The notes below the pieces were generated by a model. The model saw only the letters and a list, made by a program, of their open reading frames with translations, did no database searches and was not told the DNA's origin. This document shows positions 58,096-64,000 of a stretch of 64,000 nucleotides of DNA, piece after piece (position 1 is the first letter of the stretch; each line of letters starts with the position of its first letter). Source of the stretch: Hyphomicrobiales bacterium (lineage in GTDB: Bacteria > Pseudomonadota > Alphaproteobacteria > Rhizobiales > Rhizobiaceae). A program made the position numbers and the translations under genes. The DNA lies in assembly GCA_900472625.1 (NCBI GenBank), contig UCIT01000012.1, forward strand, positions 166,036 through 230,035, written 5' to 3'.

Positions 58096-60450
58096 ATGGC
58101 CGGAACACTCACATCGCAGTTAGTCGTCCGCCTGATCGACCAGGTCACTGGCCCGGCCCGCACTGCCGGCCGCTCGCTGCTCGGGTTGAACCGGGCGGCG
58201 AACGGCGCGACGGGTACCTTCGGCGCGCGCCTTGGCGCGGCGATCGAGCGCAACAATCAGGCACTCGACAAGGCCCGCGGGCGCATGGTTGACGCTGTCG
58301 CCGGCTTCTATGCTTTGAAGACTGCGATCGGCGGCCCGGTCAAAGCGGCTATGGAATTCGAAAGCGCCATGGCGGACGTGCGGAAGGTCGTCGACTTCCC
58401 GACGCCGCAGTCGTTCAAGGATTTTCAGCAGTCGCTTGTCGATCTTTCCAAGCGCGTCCCGCTGTCGGTCAACGGCCTGGCGCAGATCGCCGCCGCCGCC
58501 GGTCAGGCGGGCATTGCCGGCGAAGACCTTGTCCGCTTCACCGAAGCCGCTGCGAAGATCGGCGTTGCGTTCGATATCAGCGCCGACGAGGCTGGCGACG
58601 CCATGTCGAAGCTGATGACCGGTCTAGGCCTGTCGATCGACCAGGCGGTCTCGCTGACCGACGCTATGAACCATCTGTCGAACGCGCAGGCGTCGTCGGC
58701 GGCGGAAGTGCTCGACGTTGTCCGACGTGTCGGCGCGCAGGCCAAGCAGTTCGGCTTTACCGCCGAGCAGGTCGCCGCCTTCGGATCGGCCATGGTCGCC
58801 GCAGGTTCGGAGACCGATGTCGCTGCGACATCGTTCCGAAACATGGGTCTCGCCCTGACAAAGGGCGACAGCGCCACTAAGCGACAACGCGAGGCTTACG
58901 AACGGCTCGGGCTTAGTTCGAAGAAAATCGCGAAGAGCATGCAAAAGGATGCCGTCGGAACGACCCTTAAAGTCATGGAGGCAATTGCGAAATTGCCGAA
59001 AGACGAGCAGGCGTCGGTTTCGTCGGACCTGTTCGGCAATGAAGCGCGCGCGCTTCCGATCCTTCTGACTAACCTCAAACTCTTGAGGGAAAGCCTTGGC
59101 CTCGTCTCTGATGAGACCAAATATGCGGGCTCGGCTCAAAAGGAGTTTGAGACGAGGTCGAAGACGTTCGCGAACGCCGTTCAGATTTTCAGCAACCGGT
59201 TCGAGGCGATGAAGATCGCGATCGGCTCCGCTCTTATCCCTGCGCTGAACGACCTCATGAACCGGATGACGCCCCTGATCGAGGCGTTCACCGAATTCGC
59301 GAACAGGAACCCCGAAGTAACCCGCAACGTCTTGGCGGCTGCCGGCGCTCTTGTCGCCTTCAAGATCGCAACTTCGGCCCTGACCTTCGTCGGCCTTCTC
59401 GGTCGCGGCGGCGCGCTGTCTATGCTGTCTCTTGGCTTCAATTCTGTTGGGCGGGCGGCGATCGGCGCAACGCGGGCAGCAAAGTCCGCTGTAGCGCTTC
59501 AAACTGCCCTTGGCGCAATGTCCGGGGTGAAGATGACCGGGCTGCAGACGATGGGAACTGCGCTGCGCGGGATGGCTCTAGCTATCCCCGGGGTCTCTGC
59601 CATCGGAACAGCCCTGTCGGCTATCGGCGGGGCGCTGGCGGCGATATCGGCCCCTCTTTGGGGAGCGATAGCCGTCGGCGTTGCTGCGGTCGCTGGCGCC
59701 GGTCTCTTGCTCTGGAAATATTGGGATCGGGTGTCGTCGGTAATCTCCGGCGTCGCCTCCCGCTTGGGGCAAGAGTTGAAACCGGCGCTCGACTTTATCA
59801 AGCCGGCGCTTGATGTCGTGGGGACTGCAGTCGGCGGCTTGGGCGAGACCTTCACCTACGCCCGCGAAAAGATCAGTGCCTTCGGGTCTTGGATCGCGTC
59901 CTTCTTCTCGAAGGAGGTTCTATCCGAGGATCAGAAAGCAGGGTTCGAGAAGGCCGGCTATGACGTAGCTGATGCCATGATCAATTCGATCAAGGCGGCC
60001 TTCACCGGCTTGGTCGACTGGTTCAAGGGCCTGCCTGCTCGCATCGCCGAAGCGATCGGCAACATCGACGTGTCGAACCTGATCAAGTGGCCGAGCCTGC
60101 CCTCATGGCTCGGCGGCGGCTCGTCAGGGCCTACGACCCCGCCCGCCGCAGCGAACAGCAACCAGGCGGCAGGCCCGGGCATCTCGGGCCACCGCGCGAC
60201 AGGCGGCAACGTTTGGGGCGGCGGGTCATTCCTCGTCGGCGAGAACGAGGCCGAAATCTTCACGCCGAAATCGGCGGGGACGATCACGCCCGTTAGCCAG
60301 TCCGGCGGCGGCCGAAAGATTTCGATCGGCCCATTTCATATCTCGGGAAGCGATCCTCTAGAGACCGCCAGGCAGGTCGCCCGCATCGTGCGGGACGAGC
60401 TGAAAAGCGATCTTCGAGGTCTGCATGCGGACAGCGGAGCTTACAGTTGA
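58096..60450 (+). CDS. Tail tape-measure protein (TP901 family)
   Basis: A 784-residue protein. The N-terminal TP901 region (LVVRLIDQVTGPARTAGRSL, MEFESAMADVRKVVDFP, LSNAQASSAAEVLDVVRRVGAQ) is followed by long hydrophobic helices (about 410-560) and a Gly/Ser-rich tail with EAEIFTPKSAGTI. Tape-measure length fixes tail length: at roughly 0.15 nm per residue about 115 nm. It spans the tail before ejection. Confidence 0.93.
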   Translation: MAGTLTSQLVVRLIDQVTGPARTAGRSLLGLNRAANGATGTFGARLGAAIERNNQALDKARGRMVDAVAGFYALKTAIGGPVKAAMEFESAMADVRKVVDFPTPQSFKDFQQSLVDLSKRVPLSVNGLAQIAAAAGQAGIAGEDLVRFTEAAAKIGVAFDISADEAGDAMSKLMTGLGLSIDQAVSLTDAMNHLSNAQASSAAEVLDVVRRVGAQAKQFGFTAEQVAAFGSAMVAAGSETDVAATSFRNMGLALTKGDSATKRQREAYERLGLSSKKIAKSMQKDAVGTTLKVMEAIAKLPKDEQASVSSDLFGNEARALPILLTNLKLLRESLGLVSDETKYAGSAQKEFETRSKTFANAVQIFSNRFEAMKIAIGSALIPALNDLMNRMTPLIEAFTEFANRNPEVTRNVLAAAGALVAFKIATSALTFVGLLGRGGALSMLSLGFNSVGRAAIGATRAAKSAVALQTALGAMSGVKMTGLQTMGTALRGMALAIPGVSAIGTALSAIGGALAAISAPLWGAIAVGVAAVAGAGLLLWKYWDRVSSVISGVASRLGQELKPALDFIKPALDVVGTAVGGLGETFTYAREKISAFGSWIASFFSKEVLSEDQKAGFEKAGYDVADAMINSIKAAFTGLVDWFKGLPARIAEAIGNIDVSNLIKWPSLPSWLGGGSSGPTTPPAAANSNQAAGPGISGHRATGGNVWGGGSFLVGENEAEIFTPKSAGTITPVSQSGGGRKISIGPFHISGSDPLETARQVARIVRDELKSDLRGLHADSGAYS

Positions 60451-60869
60451 TGCTTTACACCCTGGGATCGCTATCGATCGAAATCGCCCCGTTCAACGTC
60501 CACGACGTTTCCGAAACGGGGACGACTGAGTACGCGTCGAAGCCCGTCGCCGGCGCCGAGCCTCCGCTCGAATACGTTGGCGAGGGCTCGAACGAAATGA
60601 GGCTGTCGGGACGCCTGTTCCCGATGTCGATCGGCGGGCTTGATGAACTCGAACTGCTTCGTCAGATGCGGGTCAGCGGCAAGCCGCAATACCTGATGCG
60701 AGGTGATGGCACGCCGAAAGGTTGGTGGGCCATCACCTCGGTCGACCAGCAATCGACGTACCTCGGCAGGGTCGGCGTGGGCAAGCAGATCGATGTTTCG
60801 ATCACCATGACGCGGGCGCAAAAGCCGCCGGCGCAATCCTTCTTCTCTCTCGTTGCGGGGCTGTTCTGA
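60450..60869 (+). CDS. Tail protein U-like (P2 gpU)
   Basis: A 139-residue protein. MLYTLGSLSIEIAPFNVHDVS, GGLDELELLRQMRVSGKPQ, and VGVGKQIDVSITMTR match P2 gpU. The ATG at 60450 shares bases with the tape-measure stop. It caps or terminates the tail or joins the baseplate. Confidence 0.9.
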   Translation: MLYTLGSLSIEIAPFNVHDVSETGTTEYASKPVAGAEPPLEYVGEGSNEMRLSGRLFPMSIGGLDELELLRQMRVSGKPQYLMRGDGTPKGWWAITSVDQQSTYLGRVGVGKQIDVSITMTRAQKPPAQSFFSLVAGLF

Positions 60870-61099
60870 TGGAAACGACCGAAACGATCACGATCGAGCG
60901 GGAAGGGATAACGGCGTCCCTTCTCGTTTGGCGTCGCTTCCGCCGCCCCATGCCGGGAACGGTCGAGCGCCTTTATGAACTGAACCCGGGCATCGCCGAA
61001 AGTGACGCCTTCCTTCCTGTCGGCGCCGTCGTGTTGCTCCCGATCCCTGCGGTCGGGACATCAACCAACGAGGTCACGCCTATTCGTCTTTGGGGGTGA
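60869..61099 (+). CDS. Tail protein X-like (P2 gpX)
   Basis: A 76-residue protein. LVWRRFRRPMPGTVERLYELNPG then LPVGAVVLLP is a LysM-like fold typical of gpX. The ATG at 60869 overlaps the gpU stop (TGATG). Confidence 0.88.
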   Translation: METTETITIEREGITASLLVWRRFRRPMPGTVERLYELNPGIAESDAFLPVGAVVLLPIPAVGTSTNEVTPIRLWG

Positions 61100-61102
61100 T
61101 CC

Positions 61103-62119
61103 ATGCAGACGATCTTTTCAGTTGTCGTCGGCGGTCAGGACATCACAGCGGCGCTGAACCCGATCCTGATCGATCTTTCGATTTCGGATCGGGCCGGAAC
61201 GTCGTCGGATAGCGCGTCAATCACGCTCGACGACAGCGGCGGCCAGATAGTCATGCCGAAGAGAAACGCCGCCATGACTATCAAACTCGGATGGTTGGGC
61301 GGCCCCCTCGGCGTTGCTTTCTCGGGGAAGGTCGAAAATGTCAGAGCAAAGGGTGGCCGGGGTGGTCGAACCTTGTCGATAACCGCCAAGGGCATCAATA
61401 CGGCTAGCAAGGCTAAGCAGGCGCAGCGCCGACACTTCGACGACGCGACTGTCAAGGATGCCCTCTCGGCGGCCGGGCAGACCGCCGGCATCAGCGTGAA
61501 CGTCGACCCTGCCTTCGCGTCGATTGTCCGCCCATACATTTCGCTCGATGACGAGAGCTTCATCGCATTCGGCGAGCGCTTGGCGCGGGAACTTGGCGGC
61601 ACGTTCAAGGTAAACGGCGACAATGCGATCCTTGCAAAGCGGAACGGCGGTGCGAATGCCGTAGGCCAGGCACTGCCCGCGGTCACGGCGACATGGGGGA
61701 TGAACCTTCACGACTACGATGTCGAGCCATTCAGCGGACGGAAGACGCACAAGCGGACGCGCTCCCGCCACTACAACCGGAAGCGCGCCGAGTGGAAAGC
61801 CGAAGAGGCAGAGACCGGGACCGAGGACGCCGAGACGACTGATGTGTCAGCATTCAGCGAGCCTGACGAGGACGCAGCAAAGGAAAAGTCCTCCTCCGAT
61901 GCCGCTGAATACGATCGGCGCAGCGGCGAAGGGACGGCGGAAATCGAGGGCAATCTCGATGCGCAGCCCGAAGGAACCTGCATCCTCGTCGGATGCCGGC
62001 CAGGTATCGACGGGACATATCGAATTGACGGCGTCGATCATTCCTTCTCGCGCAGCGGATGGACGACGACCCTGCAGTTGAAACAGCCGAAAGGCGACGC
62101 CGGCAAAGACGCCCGGTAA
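61103..62119 (+). CDS. Tail protein D-like (late control/hub protein)
   Basis: A 338-residue protein of the phage D family (P2 gpD, gp27-like hub). GQDITAALNPILIDLSISDR, DDATVKDALSAAGQTAGISV and LDDESFIAFGERLAREL are landmarks. A charged insert (about 220-280) is low complexity. It forms the trimeric hub under the spike. Confidence 0.9.
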   Translation: MQTIFSVVVGGQDITAALNPILIDLSISDRAGTSSDSASITLDDSGGQIVMPKRNAAMTIKLGWLGGPLGVAFSGKVENVRAKGGRGGRTLSITAKGINTASKAKQAQRRHFDDATVKDALSAAGQTAGISVNVDPAFASIVRPYISLDDESFIAFGERLARELGGTFKVNGDNAILAKRNGGANAVGQALPAVTATWGMNLHDYDVEPFSGRKTHKRTRSRHYNRKRAEWKAEEAETGTEDAETTDVSAFSEPDEDAAKEKSSSDAAEYDRRSGEGTAEIEGNLDAQPEGTCILVGCRPGIDGTYRIDGVDHSFSRSGWTTTLQLKQPKGDAGKDAR

Positions 62120-62138
62120 TTTCTAGAAAGGTAGACCT

Positions 62139-64000
62139 ATGACGATGGGGTTCGGCGTTGGAATTCAGCGCCTGGGCAGCTTTGGCGTGTCGACGCTCGC
62201 GGCTCTCACTGCTTTGCCGGCGCCCGCCGAGGGCGTACGGCCGACCGGGTTTGTATATGCTGACCCGACCGCCGCCAATAACGGCGTCTACACGTGGACG
62301 GGGTCTGTCTGGCAGCGGCAGCGCGGCCTCGGCGATCAGGTTGCAGTTCTCACCGTGTCCGGCGGTACCGCAAACGCGATCACGGCGCAGCCGCAGGCAG
62401 GCATTGACCTGACGAACGTCATCGCGGCGATCATCATCCCAACCGCCGCAAACACTGGCGCCGTAACCCTGAACGGAAAGGCTGTCCGCGATGCCGAGGG
62501 CAACGCCCTAACCGCAGGCGCATTCGCCGCGGGTCGCGCTTATTTCCTTTGGAACAGGGCAAACGAGTATCGCACGGTCGTCAACGAGCTTGGGGTCATC
62601 AGTGACATCGCGGGGCTGCAGGCTGCGCTAAATAGCAAGGCCGACCTCGCGCTGCTAGACGACAAAGCGGACAACTCTGACCTCGATGCGCTTTCGGCTG
62701 CGATCGGGACCGCGCTGAATGGCAAAGCCAATTCTGTTCACACGCATTCAATAGCGAACGTGACCGGCCTGCAGACAGCACTCGATTTAAAGGCGGCAAC
62801 TTCATCCGTTGTTTCGGTTGTTGAGTTCCAGCGCATGATTGCCCGGATTGCCATCGAGGTGGCCGATCTGAAAGGCGCGTCGATAAAGGGCATCGGCCTA
62901 ATCGCTGACGCTTTCGATGACGCTACGGGGGTTCAACAGCAGACAGGTGGAAACGATATAAACACCGTCACGCTGCTACATTTCGATGGCGCTAACAACT
63001 CGACTGCGATTGTCGACGCTTGCTCTTCGCCGCGAAAATATTCAGCAGTGGGCGATGCTAAAATCCTCACCAATCAATCTAAGTTTGGTGGATCATCTGT
63101 CTACTTCGATGGAGCCGGGGACTACGTTATCGGAGACGGAAACCCCGCCTACGTATTCACAAGCGATTACACCATCGATTTTTGGGTCTGCCCAAACTCA
63201 GGAGCGGCGGTAAATCGCTATGTAGTCGATATGACCGGGGGTTCAGGCAACAATCACGTTGGCATGTATATCAGTACTACGGGTGTTATGTGCGCATCCT
63301 ACAACGGGTCCACGATGCTGACGGGAACGACAGGACTTGCCGTAGGTGTTTGGTACCACATCGCTTTGGTGCGGACCGCTGGCACAACAAAAATGTACGT
63401 AAACGGTGTGCAGGAAGGCGGCAACACAGCAGCGGCCAACGGCAACCTAACCCCTGGAACTACCGCGCCGACGCTTGGGATAAACGGTTCTTCGAACCCT
63501 TACCTCGGTTGGATTGATGAATTCCGCGTTTCAAATGTTGCGCGGTGGACATCGGGCTTCACTCCCCCGACGGCGCAATATGCCAACGACAATACGAAGT
63601 CGCAGAACGTTGTCTACAGCGAAGCGAATGACTGGTTCACCCCTACGACGGAGCTTGGCAATACCAATTGCCTCATTCACGCTGATGGAGCGAATGGTTC
63701 GACAGCAATCGTAGATGCCACTGGTTTGCGAAGCTGGACTGTTGTCGGATCGCCAATCATCAGCAACACACGTTCGAAGTTTGGCGGCACTTCTCTATAC
63801 TTCGCTGGTTCGGGTTACGTTAGGAGCGTTCCGATAGCGCCTTATGCTGATTTAGCGTTCCGTCTGGGAGACTACACGGTAGATTGTTGGGTTAACTTCA
63901 CCTCGGTGGCCAGCGTACCTTTCATTTGGGATGCTCGCTCTTCAGGTGCGACATCTCTGCCGATCTTGTATGTTTCTGCTGCAAAATTTACCCTAAATAC
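62139..64000 (+). CDS. Long tail fibre with LamG-like domains (5' part only)
   Basis: Starts at the ATG at 62139 (AAAGG about ten bases upstream) and stays open to the window edge (at least 620 codons). Residues about 1-150 resemble phage fibre base domains (YTWTGSVWQRQRG). Stalk repeats follow (ISDIAGLQAALNSK, NSVHTHSIANVTGLQTAL). From about 275 come at least two LamG/concanavalin-like modules: LLHFDGANNSTAIVD ... SKFGGSSVYFDGAGDYV ... YTIDFWV, and again LIHADGANGSTAIVDATG ... SKFGGTSLYFAGSGYV. These would bind surface glycans. Codons become AT-richer from about 62950. Confidence 0.85.
   Translation, partial: MTMGFGVGIQRLGSFGVSTLAALTALPAPAEGVRPTGFVYADPTAANNGVYTWTGSVWQRQRGLGDQVAVLTVSGGTANAITAQPQAGIDLTNVIAAIIIPTAANTGAVTLNGKAVRDAEGNALTAGAFAAGRAYFLWNRANEYRTVVNELGVISDIAGLQAALNSKADLALLDDKADNSDLDALSAAIGTALNGKANSVHTHSIANVTGLQTALDLKAATSSVVSVVEFQRMIARIAIEVADLKGASIKGIGLIADAFDDATGVQQQTGGNDINTVTLLHFDGANNSTAIVDACSSPRKYSAVGDAKILTNQSKFGGSSVYFDGAGDYVIGDGNPAYVFTSDYTIDFWVCPNSGAAVNRYVVDMTGGSGNNHVGMYISTTGVMCASYNGSTMLTGTTGLAVGVWYHIALVRTAGTTKMYVNGVQEGGNTAAANGNLTPGTTAPTLGINGSSNPYLGWIDEFRVSNVARWTSGFTPPTAQYANDNTKSQNVVYSEANDWFTPTTELGNTNCLIHADGANGSTAIVDATGLRSWTVVGSPIISNTRSKFGGTSLYFAGSGYVRSVPIAPYADLAFRLGDYTVDCWVNFTSVASVPFIWDARSSGATSLPILYVSAAKFTLN

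Larger units (their letters stand above)
1861..64000. mobile_element. Prophage (lambda-like head, P2-like contractile tail), left part
   Basis: The segment contains, in order, a serine integrase, early recombination genes, repressor and cro, replication genes, DNA modification genes, accessory genes, terminase, portal, capsid and a full P2-type tail module. All the late genes that can be checked are uninterrupted. The element is truncated only by the window edge inside a tail-fibre gene. Lysis genes and attR are expected beyond 64000. Confidence 0.95.

Noticed and set aside
58000..64000. Search for holin, endolysin and spanin genes among tail genes
   Set aside because: No lysozyme, amidase or holin-like frame was found; the lysis cassette is probably beyond the window edge.

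Overview
The window is the left part of a large, apparently intact prophage inserted into the chromosome of an alphaproteobacterium, most likely a member of the Rhizobiales (Rhizobium/Agrobacterium/Shinella/Ensifer-like). The host call rests on the MnmA protein at the left edge, on a GC-rich genome, on a rhizobial-type palindromic intergenic repeat, and on small phage proteins and a LigD-type ligase that look rhizobial. It is inference from sequence memory, not from a search.

Layout. 1-1904 is host: two inverted-repeat elements, mnmA, and a CAT-anticodon tRNA with its own promoter. The prophage begins inside that tRNA. A large serine integrase reads leftward into the tRNA gene, so its last 13 codons are antisense tRNA sequence. 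From 3428 to 17537 runs one tightly overlapped leftward early operon. It holds small Zn-ribbon and hypothetical proteins, an ASCH-like protein, a PD-(D/E)XK-like protein, an HNH endonuclease, SSB, a J-domain protein, an HD hydrolase, a Dda/RecD-like helicase, an XRE regulator, two DEDDh exonucleases, two tiny membrane proteins, a probable annealing recombinase, a probable Acb2/Tad1 counter-defence protein and a YqaJ/lambda-Exo-like nuclease. 17538-18939 is the immunity region: a leftward promoter zone, a repressor with a degenerate S24 domain, and the divergent cro-like gene.

18940-27787 is a rightward operon: RuvC-like resolvase, a C5 cytosine methyltransferase with a second long protein-like frame overlapping it, a PP-loop (PAPS-reductase-like) protein, a primase-helicase, and a pair that suggests 7-deazaguanine chemistry (a TGT/DpdA-like barrel candidate next to a VUT/YhhQ-type queuosine-precursor transporter). 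A terminator and a LigD-like DNA ligase follow. 28922-37281 is a second leftward operon of small accessory genes. It includes a D12-class adenine methyltransferase, a Lar-like Zn ribbon, a Zn-ribbon/MazG fusion, two XRE-like regulators and a DUF6011 protein.

37282-37827 is non-coding, with an operator-like site and five CGTGAC repeats. 37828 to the end is the rightward late region: gpZ-like protein, a probable packaging site, lambda-type terminase (Nu1/gpA), gpW, lambda-family portal, protease, capsid, decoration protein, then a P2-type contractile tail (V, W/gp25, J, I, DUF4815 protein, fibre, sheath, tube, chaperones with a slippery heptamer, tape measure, U, X, D) and the start of a long LamG-bearing fibre that runs off the window. 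The virion is therefore predicted to be a myovirus with a lambda-like head. No lysis cassette and no attR are visible, so the right end lies beyond 64000.

Regulation. A 17-bp palindrome, GTYGGAATAAATCCRAC, or a close variant occurs at the cro side of the immunity region, in front of the first leftward operon, inside that operon before a DEDDh exonuclease, and in front of the second leftward operon. This suggests one repressor controls all early transcription.
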